Origin: Anoplopoma fimbria | Taxonomy: Eukaryota > Chordata > Actinopteri > Perciformes > Anoplopomatidae | Direction: 5' to 3' | NCBI RefSeq assembly: GCF_027596085.1 | Contig: NC_072456.1 | Location: 25,526,261-25,590,260 of the forward strand | DNA: 64,000 nt | Shown: piece by piece, positions 37,515-50,360 of the stretch | Layout of the letters: each line of letters starts with the position of its first letter | Numbering within the stretch: the stretch's first letter is position 1 | The notes under the pieces: model-generated | What the model was told of the DNA's origin: nothing | Database searches by the model: none | Seen by the model: the letters and a program-made list of their open reading frames with translations, nothing else | Made by a program: the position numbers and the translations under genes

Positions 37515-38284
37515 TTCCATTGCTTGTTGTTTTCAATATATTTAAACGTAATATGTCTGTTATCCCACGGTTTAATGCACATTTATCAACAATTGTATAC
37601 TGTAATTCCATCTGTTTGATGTTTTAACACTTAATCTCATGTCATTTTGTGGAACAGTTATTTACTGATTTTCAACACTTTTCGTCTGAAACCTTTAAAG
37701 TTTATTACCGTCAGCACCTCCACCCTCCACTCCATCACAGTTTGACATGCACACCAACACAAACACACACACACTTCCATTTCTTGTTGTTTTTTCCACT
37801 TCCCTCTTGTGCAGGAGTTCCCAAACTTACATCATGACAAAAATACATCATGAATTAACATAACATCTACATTTTTAAACTACTTGTAAAGAGAATCAAC
37901 AAACCATGAAAAGACCAGCGTAGCAAAAAAGAAAAAAATGTATCTGTTTAAATGTTTGTTTAAATATTGCATCATTGTTATGCATTTAAATCTGCCAATA
38001 AAAAAAACAGGTTTATGGCCCATTGTGGCTCCTCACCTTAACTTTTGTAAAAGGAACTCTGATCATTTTATTATAAGGGTTCTTAGATACCAGCATCTGT
38101 GATTTCTTCTGCCACCAAGTATGATAAATTGAATAAATTAGTGCTTGTGTTGTTCAAAGAGTTAATAAATTACATTTAAAGCAAGACTAGGAGTCTACAG
38201 ACATCGCTAGCGGTGCTTTGAATCAGATGCTAATGTCAGCATGTATATCCCGAGGCCGGAGACATAATGCTTTCTGGTTGTCAG
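37515..38284. other. Unassigned non-coding stretch
   Basis: A near-repeat pair is visible: 'cagcacctccaccctccac' at about 37404 and again at about 37712, each followed within 60 bp by a CA run and 'ttccattgcttgttgtttt' or 'ttccatttcttgttgtttt'. This suggests an old local duplication of about 300 bp. Confidence 0.45.
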
Positions 38285-38336
38285 TCCATTCGTCCCATTC
38301 TCATGAAGGCGATATCTCAGGAACGTCCACTAGGTC
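38285..38336 (+). repeat. Family K copy, left part, broken by a SINE
   Basis: 'cattctcatgaaggcgatat' and 'ctcaggaacgtcc' match the start of 31425-31600. The family continues at 38595. Confidence 0.7.
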
Positions 38337-38594
38337 CCGGTTTTGGTTGGCAGTAGCTCACTCTGTGGGGACTTGAATTGGGAACCTGGAGGGCCAACAG
38401 TTCAAATCCCAACACGGACCTAGTACAGAGCGTGGTCTGGTTGCTGGAGAGGTGCCAGTTCACCTCCTGGAACCTCTCAGCTGAGGTGCCCTGCCCTGAT
38501 CTAATATTAGGATGTGTTAAATGCACAAGCTTCATTTCACTGTGTTAGTTGTGCTGTGACACATTTGTGACAATACAAGTTAATTTGATTTGAA
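38337..38594 (+). mobile_element. Second-type tRNA-derived SINE
   Basis: It has an A-box-like 'cagtagctcactctgtgggg', a B-box-like 'agttcaaatcc', then 'gagcgtggtctggttgctgg' and 'gaggtgccagttcacctcct'. This matches a fish SINE type distinct from the one at 10.8 and 20.3 kb. It ends in an AT-rich tail near 'caagttaatttgatttg'. It splits family K, with loss of part of the host repeat. No clear target duplication is visible. Confidence 0.8.
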
Positions 38595-38745
38595 GTGATT
38601 GGAATTTGATGGTGAAAGGTCAATAAACATTTTTGGCCATAACTCAATAATTGATATGCTAATTTTAACAATTTCACACAAATGTCTAATAGGATAAAAC
38701 AATGAAGTGATGAGATTTTTGACAGACATGGACAAACCTGCAGCT
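38595..38745 (+). repeat. Family K copy, right part
   Basis: It carries 'gattggaatttgatggtgaa', 'aggtcaataaacatttttgg', 'ccataactcaataattgat' and 'cacacaaatgtctaatagga'. Confidence 0.7.
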
Positions 38746-39351
38746 TAATCATATTCACAGTGAGCAGTAATTATAGTTTCAAATGTAGTTTTTCAGCAGC
38801 ACAGATAAAACAAACTACCAGATCATTTAAAACCCGGCTTTATCAAACTTAAACCACCTTCTGATCTTGTTTCTAGATGCTGTTGCGTGTGGCAAAATTG
38901 TGGCCATAACAAAACGTCATGCAAAAGAAGTCTACTGGTTCTGTTCCCCTCCCTCTTTTTAAACAGCACAATGACTATAAGAACCTGGCAAGCATTATAA
39001 AAGAGTGAGAAAAGGCCATTAACGCATGTTTCTGTTGTTAAGTCATTAGTCAGTCTTTTGTTGGCCAAGAATGATCAAAGCCCAGGGGCCCTGTGTATTT
39101 ATGAGCGTTTGGAGTCGGGGTATGGTAGCCAGTTGCAAGCTTTATGTGTGCGTGTGTTTATGTGCAAATATGTTGCGTGTGTTTTTGTGTGTGTATATAT
39201 CTGGGTTCAGGCCTGGTCTGATCACATCGCCGTGTGGATGGATGGATGGACACGACTCAATGCTCCTGCAGAGATTTTATTTTTTGTTTCAAAGGTTTGT
39301 GTTGGTTCTGCAGCACTGGTGTTCTCTGATCCACAGCCAGGCACACAAACA

Positions 39352-39354
<3 letters not shown>

Positions 39355-39449
<95 letters not shown>
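39355..39449. repeat. (GT)n microsatellite
   Basis: About 47 units. Confidence 0.98.
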
Positions 39450-39450
<1 letters not shown>

Positions 39451-40557
39451 CGGTGCATGTATGAGTGTGTGTGTCTGCTTTTAAATTGTGTTTAGTTTGG
39501 ACTGAGGTGTAAAAGCAGCAGACTGCCAGGGAGTATAACAGTCCTATCTGGCTTGAAGAGGCCTGGTGGGGGGTTCTCAAGTTACTGATCTGAGTTCAGT
39601 GGGTGGTAGTGAGTAAATGGTTTGATCAAGGGGTCAGTTTGCTGGTCGCTGCTCCTCGAGGGGCTCCAAACGTGAGATTCAGTATTTTATTCAAATGCCA
39701 AGTGCAGCAAAGCCCTCAGCGATGTGTCAACGTGTCTTTAAAGCAGATCCTCAAACAACAAACCTTTTCATCTGCGCTCCAACCCCCGACCCTCCACCTC
39801 ACAAAAGACTTCACATAGACTTTTTCTTCTTTTCAACTTCCCTTCAGTTTCAGCTTCCTTCCCTTCTTCCTCTCCTACTGTCTCTCGTCCCGCCTCCTTC
39901 CTCTCATCTCCTAACCTTCTGAGCATATGGAAATCTCATCCTGCGCTCAGTGTGATAAGTCGTTTTACGGGACCGTCTCGGAGGTGGGCACCCGCGTGAG
40001 AGCGGAGTCTGGTGCCTCCTTGGCTCCTGGCGCTGCCTTTGACGGAGCTATTTCAGAGCTGTGATACCGGAAAACACACACACACTCACAGTCCTGTAAA
40101 TAGAGCAACGGGCTATGATGCCCTTTAAGAAGCTGAGTGGGGAAGCTGTGGATAGAGTTTCCGGATGGTTATCAAAGAAAGAATCCCCCTGTTGAGTGTA
40201 TGGAAATGACTCTGTGAAGAGGTAGAGGAAGGGACAGGAGAAGACGGAAGAGGACAAGAGGAAACGACAGTGGAGACACAGTTTTAAAATTATTTTTTAT
40301 TAATAGCGCTTTTTTGCTGTATCTTGCAATCTACCTTTTTGATATCTAGCCTCTAAGTCAAAAACAGGTGATTTTTCAAAATATACAAACACTTGTGACG
40401 GTCCTCGCTAGGAAAACGACAACATAGTTCCATAGTTTAAATATGCAAAACCACCATAATTAAGTTTTCCTAACAAGTGTCCTCTTGTGTTTGTGCAAAT
40501 AAAGTTAGCACCGTAAAATCTCTAATGAAGGAATCCAGAGCGGTTGTTTGGGGTGAA
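39450..40557. other. Unassigned non-coding stretch
   Basis: No gene or repeat copy recognised. Contains a pyrimidine-rich patch at about 39820-39920. Confidence 0.4.
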
Positions 40558-41110
40558 CACATAGACTGTATATAAGAAGTAGACGTAGTCAGCCTGATGT
40601 CACCTATTGCTTTGTGGACTGCAGTTTTGAAGCATTGAGTTTGGTAATTTTTTGTTTTTTTGCAACCAATGACACGAGGGAGTGGAGCTAGTATGAATGA
40701 TCTCTGAATGAGACAAAAAATGTTACAGTTAACGTTCATGAACTGAAAAGACACCGTGAAAGGGTTAAAGTTGTAAAACAAAGACATGCACAACTCGAGA
40801 GACCGGACAATGCCGTGGTAGCAACCTGTCAATCACTGTGTAGCCCCGCCCTAAAGCATCCCCTGCTTTATGGTCTGTTTGACTCTAAATGGAGCATCAT
40901 TTACTAAATGAACATCATGCTGTATTGAAGAAGAGTTGAAACTAGAGATTGAGACCATAAACTCATGTTTACAATGTTTACTGAGGGAATAAATCAAGAG
41001 AGAAGTAGAGTCATTTTCTCATAGACTTCTATACAACCAGAGGAGTCGCCCTCGCCAACTTTTAGGCACTTCAGCATTGGCTTTGCTTTTCAGACTGGAA
41101 AGTTCTACCT
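40558..41110 (+). repeat. Family A element, long subtype
   Basis: The left end is 'catagactgtatataagaag'. A roughly 130-bp segment with 'atgttacagttaacgttcat' and 'agttgtaaaacaaagacatg' (shared with 11096-11400) follows. The standard core then runs to 'agaggagtcgccctcg' and the right end 'cagcattggctttgctttt'. The usual 'cctgatgg' part after 'gtcgccc' is deleted. Confidence 0.9.
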
Positions 41111-42086
41111 GGGTGTACAAAGTTTTTACTGAGAGTCTCCTACCAACACTCAACATTGGTTTCTATTGAACCGGCTCATTATCAAGAGGAATCTTTTCAC
41201 TATTGGACACTTATGCACCTAACAATGCAAACATTCTGTGTCCGCACAGGAAGTACTATGTAAGATTCCAGGGGGGGTAAGAGGGGTCGGTGGATTGGCA
41301 AGTAGCAAAACCACAGCTCCCCCCCAACAAAACAAATCCCCATTCAACCCCTGGCCATAACCACCATTTTTTCTTCACCTTAACTATGCTGTAATGGGTT
41401 ATTCAGATGTAACAAAAATCCATATTTTTTAAAACAACAAAATGACATTGGATGTATTAAAAAAAAGTTTGCATGAATGTACATGTTCTTGCAAGGCATT
41501 AGGATTTAATAACAATGGCAAAGATCTTCTCTAATCTTAACCAAGTAATAGTTAATCTTAGTTGCCTTAACTTAACCAATTTTTTACCCAAAGAGGTGTC
41601 AGAAAATACCCACATGAATCATTTTTGTAACGGTCATAGGGGTTATTTTTGAAGCCAACGACAAAAAAAACGAATGCTACATGAACTCTCCCCGAGACTC
41701 TGAACAATGCCTTTATATAAAACTATACTATACACACACACAACTACAAACAACACACATTCTGTTTTTATGATCATCCATGTCCTTTTCCCTGCTCCGT
41801 TGTCGTCCCATAGGCCGGGGCAGGACCTGGTCCAGACTGGGCTTGTCCCCTGAGGTCGGCTTATCAGCCCTCCCGCCTGGTGCATCTTATACCTCAGCCT
41901 CTGAATAGCCTCTACAAACTCTTATTGTTGTACCTCTTCAGCGACAAATGCTTTGGAAGTGTTAGAAGTGTTGGAAGTGACTTATTCACTTGGACAAAAG
42001 CCACTTTCCACGGAGGAGAAAAGCATGTGTGCTTCCTGTTGGACTTCCAATAAGCATGTATTGTGTGTACTGTTCAGTGCGGAGGC
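41111..42086. other. Mostly unassigned; weak family D traces
   Basis: 41520-41640 ('aaccaagtaatagttaatct', 'gttgccttaacttaacc') vaguely resembles family D but cannot be confirmed by eye. No gene seen. Confidence 0.35.
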
Positions 42087-42580
42087 CACATAGACTGTGT
42101 ATAAGTGGATTCAGTCATGTTGACGCCACCCATTGGTTTACGGACTGCTGTTTTGAAGCCTTGAGTTTGGCGATGTCCTCATCTTGGATTACGGCCATCG
42201 TCATCTTGGCTTTTTGCAACTAATGAAGGGAAGTGACCATATTTGGACTGCTTAGGAGGGACGTAGAGACGTTGTATATGGCTCTGGTAGAGACCTGTCA
42301 ATCACAACGTAGCCCCGCCCTAAAGCATACCCTGCTTTATGGTCTGTTTGACTCTAAATGGAGCATCATTTACTAAATGAACATCATGCTGTATTGAAGA
42401 AGACTTGAAACTAGAGATTGAGACCATAAACTCATGTTTACAATGTTTACTGAGGGAATAAATCAAGAGAGAAGTAGAGTCATTTTCTCATAGACTTCTA
42501 TACAACCAGAGGAGTCGCCCCCTGCTGGTAGGTAGAGAGATTGCAGGTTTTGGGAGACTTAACACAGATCTTGCCACCTG
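42087..42580 (+). repeat. Family A element, near full-length (short subtype)
   Basis: It runs from 'cacatagactgtgtataagt' through 'cacccattggtttacgg', 'ttgaagccttgagtttggcg' and 'gccctaaagcataccctgct', with a complete core, to 'cccctgctggtaggtagag' and 'tgccacctggg'. Confidence 0.9.
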
Positions 42581-42998
42581 GGAGGCTTTAATTATAACAT
42601 TATTACACAGTGTTCCTGCTGCAACACCTCAATATAGTCATGTTTACCCAGAGAGAGCGTTACATCATGCCTGTCAGAGTGTAATTGTCAGTTCCTTGAG
42701 AGCTTTGGGAGATGCTTTGTGTCCCAACACCGCCGTGGTCAGGTCCAGAGGTTACTCTGTGCAGAGGTGAATCCAACAGTACAGTGTGTGAGTGTTTGTC
42801 ACTCCAAACAAAGTGTGTTGACATGCAAGTCCTCACCATCTGCACCTCATCACAACCAGAGTGTGTTATGAAACGGTATCCTTGACTGTATATAGGTACA
42901 AAACCAGAGAGGAAGATACACACCCTTCAGCATCCTCATCTGCATCCCAACAGTTCCTGTTTTTGGAACCAGCTATATAGGGTATCACTAATGTAATG

Positions 42999-42999
<1 letters not shown>

Positions 43000-43093
<94 letters not shown>
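43000..43093. repeat. (CA)n microsatellite
   Basis: About 47 units. Confidence 0.98.
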
Positions 43094-43097
<4 letters not shown>

Positions 43098-43844
43098 GTG
43101 CTGCCAGGCAAAGGAGGAAGGAGGGCTGTTGAGAACCTTTAAACAAAAAGACATTTTTAGAAAGGTCCTCTTGAGCGGGGAAACAAAAGGGGGAAGTGAC
43201 ATAACGTGTCATGGGAGGGAATCTGAGGGTCACCGGTGGCCTGACGGACACGCCTATGGAACAGTCTCACACACACACATTGGCAAAATAATTTCACACA
43301 GACACACACATTTTTAATAAACATACTTATGGTCCAAAATAGACACTTCCTCGCCTCCCTACTTTATTTGCTGATATTAGAATCGTAAGGATGTTTTGTA
43401 TCCTCTTTCCTTTGGAAGAAACCCACAAGAAATCCACTGTGTTTTATGAAGGGATGTTTAGATGATCCGTCCTGATCCACTTATAAACCTGTGATAAAAC
43501 GTGATGTAGCACGGAAGGAACGTTATGTGAAATCCCTCTCAGCAGATCAGGCTGTCTTAGTCTAATAATGTGGTGTTACTGGCTTTATAATTGGACATTA
43601 GCCTGGAAAATTATCATAATTCCTCTGGTTGAAGTCTGGTTAGTCACATTAGATGCACTGTTCTGTCACAAGACTCCAAATGGGATACAACACTAATGGC
43701 TGAGAATAGAACAGAATAGAATAGAATACAGTAGAACTCTCTGAAATCATTACTTTGCTGTTTCTGCTGTGGAACTTGCCATACAATATGTGCAGTAATG
43801 TACATTCAAAATAAAGGCGCTAACTAGAATCATATAGGATTATT

Positions 43845-44790
43845 AAGCTTGACCCTTTCCGGTTCCAGGTGAACCTTTTTATAATGGTTTCACCTGGAAC
43901 CCCTTCAGAGCATTTTACCCAGAAACCACCAAAAAGGGTAATACCTAGAACCAACTGTGAAAGGCTCAACCCAAAACTTGCTAAAGGAGGTTCTACAGAG
44001 AACACTTCTATTATGTAATGGTTCCACCCAGAGGCCTCCATGGAGGATCTATCCTCTGGTTCTGCTAACATTTCCACCTTCTAGGGTTACTAACAAGAAC
44101 CCATCTATTGGGTACTAACAAGAACCCTTCCATATTCCAAGGGTTTCATTTTGAACCCAACCATGTGGCTTTTAGCAAGAGCTTTTTTTCTTCCAAGGGT
44201 TTCATGTAGAACCCATCCAAGGGGTTCCACAATGAACCTTTTCTTTCCAAGGGATTCATCTAGAACCCACCCATGGTGCTTTTATCAAGGGCCCTTTTAT
44301 ATTCATAATGTTTCATCTAGAACCCACCCATGAGGCTTCTAGCAAGAACTCTTTTATATACAAGGGGTTCCATCTAGAGCCCAACGCCAATGTTCTACTA
44401 AGAACCTTTTATATTCCATGGTTTCATCTAAAACCCACACATTGGATTTTCTAGCAAGAGGCCTTTCATATTCAAAGGATTTCATCTAGAACCCATCCAT
44501 GAGGCTTCTAGCAAGAACTCTTTTATATACAAGGTGTTCCATCTAGAGCCCACAGCCAATGTTCTACTAAGAACGTTTTATATTCCATGGGTTTCATCTA
44601 GAACCCACACATGGTGCGTTTAGCAAGAGCCTTTTTATATTCAAAGGGTTTCATCTAGACCCAAGGTTCAGCATAATTAGTTCTTAATTGAACCCTTAGT
44701 CCTGCAAAGAACCCCTGAAAATGCCTTTCTTCAAAAAAGGGTTCTTCAGAAGCAAATGGTTCTGTGTAGAACCCCAGCCCTTCAGGTAAA
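43845..44790 (+). repeat. Tandem array of about 57-bp 'AGAACCC' units with 169-bp higher-order period
   Basis: Units follow 'tttcatctagaacccaccca', then 'tgaggcttctagcaagaac' and 'tcttttatatacaaggg'. They are clearest at 44140-44660 and degrade outward on both sides. A three-unit block starting at 44311 is repeated starting at 44480 with few differences ('tgaggcttctagcaag', 'ccatctagagccca', 'caatgttctactaagaac' in the same order). Short AGAACC/GGTTCT inverted motifs at both edges suggest expansion from a palindromic MITE. It is non-coding. Confidence 0.85.
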
Positions 44791-45394
44791 TCCCTTGTGG
44801 AACATTTATTTCTAAGAGTGCAAGTGACCTCAAGCCAAACTCTCACACTGGTTCAGAGCCATTCACTGCAGATGGTTATTTATTTTGATCATATATGAAT
44901 TATTGACATTATCGAGTGATGCTTGAACTTGAAATGATCACAGGATCTTTTTTTTTTCTCTCATGCACACGCACATAAAAACACACGTACTCACCTCTCA
45001 CATCTGGTGTACGTTAGATCTGTTACAGAGTGTATGAATCTCGAAAACCAGAGGGGGTAAAGCCATCAATCATGCCTCCGCCACTCGCTTTTCTCCCTCC
45101 CCTCCCCTCATGACGCTTGAGGCTACCAGGGGAAACACATTATTTGTGTTTACTATAACAGTAAAAGTAGAGCTGAAGCCTTTCTCCTGACTCAACTCTA
45201 AATAGAATGAACAGGGGGGCTGCATGCCGGTTTGTCGTACACAAAGTTGTACATCACGGTGAGAGAATGTCATTGTCAACAGGGTAGTTTGAGGTAATCC
45301 GGGTTAACTGGACTTTAGTCTGAAGGGTAAATAAGGAGATTCAGTTACATATGATTTGCAAAAGAAAACATAACAGCTTCTGGGGGAAATGCAA

Positions 45395-45395
<1 letters not shown>

Positions 45396-45432
<37 letters not shown>
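45396..45432. repeat. (CA)n microsatellite
   Basis: About 18 units. Confidence 0.95.
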
Positions 45433-45433
<1 letters not shown>

Positions 45434-46039
45434 ATGAAGCATGTGTTTAAGTGGTGCACAGCTAACAGCGTTTTCTCATCCATCCAGATGTAACACCATA
45501 CTTGTCCTGATTCAATATGTGGACAGTTGGTCTATGTAACTGAGCTTTGAAAGTGTAATGAGGTTTTGGAGACAGGGAGGGAGGGTGTAAAATGTAATAA
45601 ACAGCCACACGCTGCAGGAGAGAGTAAAACAAGGATCCACACTTGTGATCACTCTTCAATGGAAATAAGAACTCACAGTTGGTTGCTTTAAGATGCAAAC
45701 TCACAATCCCATTAAACTGGTTGCTGTGATGACTGACTGTTTTGAAGGAAGTAGAGGCTATTTGTAAGACTAGTGGAACTAGATAAGCATTGATGGACAA
45801 TTGAGTGGGCCATGACATTCAGAAGAAACTGTATTGAGCCAGTTGGACCATGTAGATTAGCCCAAACCAACCCATTCTCACTCCCATTTCGTCAAATACC
45901 AATGCTTGGTTAGTGGTCCTTGGCTTGTGATACAAAGGCATCCATAGGCATCTGTATGAGACACACCAGGCTTTTCAACTACCTCATTTTTGGATGGTCA
46001 GAGCAAGTGATGTAGAAGAACAAGAATATCTGTGTTTGG
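45433..46039. other. Unassigned non-coding stretch
   Basis: No recognisable content. Confidence 0.4.
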
Positions 46040-46260
46040 GTTTTTATGGGTCAAACAAACACAGGACATTCACCTAGGATACCACTGTTTGTATCCCTTT
46101 GGAAACAAAGTCGATGTTGACTAATTGTACCTAAGTTTTGTTAAGTGACTTACATACTTAACGCCTAAGCAAGTACTTTTGTTGCCTAAACCTAACCAAG
46201 AAGTGTGTGTATTTAAACCTAAAAACTAAGTTAAACTACACTGAAAGTTTATTCCCGCAA
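46040..46260 (+). repeat. Family D element, uninterrupted at the SINE target
   Basis: It carries 'caaacacaggacattcacct', 'taccactgtttgtatccctt', 'aaagtcgatgttgacta', 'aagtacttttgttgcctaaa' and 'gaaagtttattcccgc'. Its left part is the empty paralogous site for the SINE at 20338-20628. Confidence 0.75.
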
Positions 46261-47859
46261 AGGTATGTTGGGGCTGTCAAATTGGCCAAAAACTTACGTT
46301 TGATTATTCTTTCTTAAAAGACACAAAGGTTTGAATTATTAGATTTTTTTTTCTACATTTTGTCCATCCCACTATGTCCTTACTGGCCACAAGCGACGCA
46401 GCACTGCACAACGCACTGTTTTGAGGTGGCAGTTGGCCGGAGAGAGATTTCCAGTAAATATCACAATATAAAACGTGTGTTTTCTTTTCGTAATGCTTGC
46501 TGTTGGGACACATTGTCTTTGGCCCTTGGTGGTCAGATTCTTGTAATCTGTACGGTTGTTGTTGAATCATTCCTCCACTCATTTTCAATTAAATTTATGT
46601 TGTGTGACCACAGTCATGTGGTGCATTCAGTGAGCTTGAGGCAGATGGTTGCAGTAGTACTGCTCTTTTCACAATTCAATACTCATTTTTAGATTCAAAT
46701 TTGTTTTGTTTTTTACTATTCGACAAGTTGGGAGTGAGAATGCGCTGTCCGAACCTATAAGATGCAGATATAAAGTCTGGTGAAGCAGCTGGGTATCTGC
46801 TTTTTGCTTGTTGGACTAGTTCACCGTTAGAGAATGGGTCAGCTGTCAGAAGGCTCCGTAGATTTGTAAGGATTATTTATAACTGGCTTCTATTGGAATG
46901 CTCACCCAACATTTGAAACCATACATCTCACCAACCATCTGGATTCAAAGTCAGAATGACTCAAACGCTGGTTTACTCTTGGAATGACATTGACTCACAT
47001 ACAGAAAGACTGTTTTTAATTTGGGTCATGTACACCAACTACACCCAGTGTTATGTGTTTTTGATCATTCATTCATAGGAAGTTTCCAAATCATTAAAAA
47101 TACATTGAGAAAGTTAGTGTTGGAACCCCAAAAGAGACAAAGGAACCACCTGATATTTTTGGCCGACTGAGCCTGACCTCATCATGACCTGAGCTCAGGG
47201 TTTCTGTAGCACCACCAGCTAAAGACTACACACACAGCAGAACCGACCAGGTAGCCCAGCTGAGCCAGGTGCAGTTATGTTTATGTTGTCTTGGTAATCA
47301 TGGCAAATATTATTGGAGCCTGCTGCCCATTGGCTCTGCTCTGCTTGGTGCGCTGAGCTTGGACAACTGGCCAAAGCTCATTCACACAGAGTGGGACCGG
47401 GTTGAGAAAGAGATATCACAGTGGCTCCAGATGGTTCGGTTCAACTTAAAACTTAAACACAGAATAAGACAAAAAACATTCAACAGACTTAGCTGTTCGA
47501 CTGATTCAATTATTCAATCTGATATATTTATTCTAGAAAGCCTCTCCTCAGGTCTTTGTCTTTGTACAATTTGTCCGTTGGCTTTGTCCCGCCCTTCCTG
47601 CTCACTTTGTCCATAAACAGAGGGAAATAAAAGCATGTCTAATTCAATGTTCTGCTGAATCTCTCTCAAAAACTGCTCACATGCACTTAGCGGTAACAAA
47701 AAGCAGAACAGTTTCATGTCCCCAGTTTGTCTTCGGTGAGACACGGGGACACTTTGGACTGATAGGATTACGTTTGTTATGCACTTTTTTTAAAAGAGAA
47801 AAGTGGGTTAAAGGGGACTTCCTTATTCAAAGGAATATCATTTTTAACATGAGTAACAA
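46261..47859. other. Unassigned non-coding stretch
   Basis: Unique-looking. A 115-codon frame at 47269-47616 has no recognisable family features. Confidence 0.4.
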
Positions 47860-47980
<121 letters not shown>

Positions 47981-47989
47981 CTATTTTGA

Positions 47990-48165
47990 TTGAAAGGTAT
48001 AGATGAATATCATCAGCATAATAATGATACCAAACAATGGGTTCAGGCTTTGGGGAGAGCTAAAACACAGGGACCAAGAATTGAGCCCTGTGGCACACCA
48101 AATGTATCAAAGGGATCGATAATGAAACAAGATTAAGTAATCCAAAGGGTCATTGCGACATCCAT
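47990..48165 (+). repeat. Probable dispersed repeat fragment
   Basis: 'gatgaatatcatcagcataa', 'taccaaacaatgggttcag' and 'gaattgagccctgtggcac' resemble a motif string common in dispersed fish sequence. I cannot assign it to a class. There is no second copy in the window. Confidence 0.35.
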
Positions 48166-48517
48166 TAAACAGATGAGATTTTAATCATGCATGTGTAATT
48201 GCTTAATTGACATCGAAAGCAGTGCCACATTTTTTCAGCAATCCAGGTGATAAAAAAGTGAAAGTTCAGAAAATTCAGATTATGTGTCAGAGTTTGTGTG
48301 TCTTTGTTGATTGCAGTTTGAGTTGGTTTATGAGGCTTTGGGGAGGCCATGGAGGCCAGGTAGGTCGAGCTGCGGCATCAGCATACGTGCCTCTTTAGTG
48401 TTTGCACCAATATAACAAGAAACTATTTGGCAGACGTTGCCTTGGTTCATTATTGTGAACCGTACAGGTGTAATGTTAGAGACCTCCGTTAGCAAACAAG
48501 TTGTTACCTGCCTCAGA

Positions 48518-48600
48518 GCTTTCATTCATTCATTCATTTTCCGAAACTTGCTTATCCAGTTAAGGGTTGCAGGGAATGGGCGAAACAGAGCTTTCAAATT
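48518..48600 (+). repeat. Short dispersed repeat fragment
   Basis: A (CATT)n run is followed by 'ttccgaaacttgcttatcc' and 'agttaagggttgcaggga'. This fits the widespread fish motif of the form 'cgcttatcctgttcagggtcgc'. Confidence 0.5.
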
Positions 48601-49722
48601 AAGCTTTTTTTGGACAATTGGCAATTGCCAGAATGGTTTTATTTTCTATTTTACACGTACAGTGAGCACTCCTGTCATTGCTTGATGATTCAGGAATGTA
48701 CGGTGTAAGCACTTGAATTGTAAGCTTTGGTTTACACACACAGTAGGATTTGGAATTAAGCAACAACATTTGTAAAATCGTGCTGTGCCCAGTTTAAGGT
48801 TGTTATTCGTTGAAAAGAATTGTCTTTTTAGAATTTCCAGGTTTGTTTTTTAAGGGAACTGGAATATATCTATGAGGAAGTATGGATATTAGTTGTTTTT
48901 ATCCAACAAATTGAATAAGACAGCCATTTGTAATTTAATATAAATTATGGTATTTTTAATGACTGAGAAAGACCAGCAAAACTTAAAAAGCCTAGATAAC
49001 ATCTTCACAAATCTAATATCTAAAAGTCTTACAAATGAATGGTTTAATCGGCTCAGAACAGGAGAGTCAGAATGGGAAACAGAATAATGATTGATATTAT
49101 ATTAGTGATTTTATAGACAACTTTATGTCAGGACTCCTGGCGAACTCCCTTGTTAAAGAGATTCATAATCTCAGTGGGATTATCCTGGTTGAACAAAGGT
49201 TAAATTCAATTAAATTAAATCTCCTCTTAATTAAATTAGGAATAAGCAGCTCATGTCTCCTTTAACTCTGTGATTGTAGAGTAGAAGTTCTGAGTAGAAG
49301 TCATTGAGGATTGGTCTCTCTGCAGTCAGGACTCGTCAGTTCAAACTACAGTATGCATGCTATTTGTTCTCCATGAAAAAACAGAGCCATGGAACTGGAA
49401 CATACAGTTATATGGAGGTTGCTGTAGCTTCACTATCTGCCCAATCAGCAAATCTTGAAGAAAAGAAGTCATTGTGTGCCTGTGTTGGACGGAAAAAATG
49501 TCTTTGTGTCTTTGTGTGTTTCTAAACCAAATTAAGATGCTGTTAGAGCAGAGTGTGTTGTTTGAGCAGCTTTTTTGGCTTTGAACGTCGTCTAATTTTT
49601 TGGACAGCCTTTGGGTCCTTCGTACCAAGATGAGTCAACTCTGTCCTTCTTTTATGGCTTCCGACACTTATTACTCATTTGGGTGAGCTAATGCACACAT
49701 GCTGAACAGAAAACACAGTTAT

Positions 49723-49724
<2 letters not shown>
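48601..49724. other. Unassigned non-coding stretch
   Basis: AT-rich. No gene or repeat copy recognised. Confidence 0.4.

Positions 49725-49805
<81 letters not shown>
49725..49805. repeat. (CA)n microsatellite
   Basis: About 40 units. Confidence 0.98.
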
Positions 49806-49809
<4 letters not shown>

Positions 49810-50294
49810 AACACATACGTCATGCATGACACAAAAGCCCTTTTGGAGAAAATCGTGAGCTTACTTTGAACTACTGACATTTTATTCTGGATAAACAGGA
49901 TGGGGCTTAAAATACGTAAAAATAAATAAAGCCACGGTCCCCGACAGAAAAACGCTTTATTCAAATTTGTTGGACTTAGATGTCTCAATGAATATAACTA
50001 GCGAAGTGCTTGTTTGTAGTACACACCCGTTCGAAATGGGGGTCCGACAGCTTGGCACGAAGGGAAGTCCTGCTTGCAGCGTTGCCAAGGACCTCTGATT
50101 TATTTCTCAGTTTCTACATAATGTATCAATTAGTTTTATTGTTTGTTTGATCTACGGTACTTTTTTATTAGGGATAACATATGAACTTAGTTTATCTTGC
50201 CTTTGTTGGGCCTCACTGTTGAACTTTCTGTTGTCATTGCTTTGTATGTCAAAGCACTTTGTGAACTCAGTTTTTTAACGGCCGGTTAAGCTGA

Positions 50295-50360
50295 TGCGGA
50301 AGTGTCTTGAAACTTGCATTCTCTCTACTGACCAGCAGGGGGCGACTCCTTCGGTTGCAA
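50295..50360 (-). repeat. Family A fragment, right end, inverted
   Basis: 'ggaagtgtcttgaaacttgc', 'attctctctactgaccagca' and 'gggggcgactcct' match the reverse complement of the family A right end. Confidence 0.75.
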
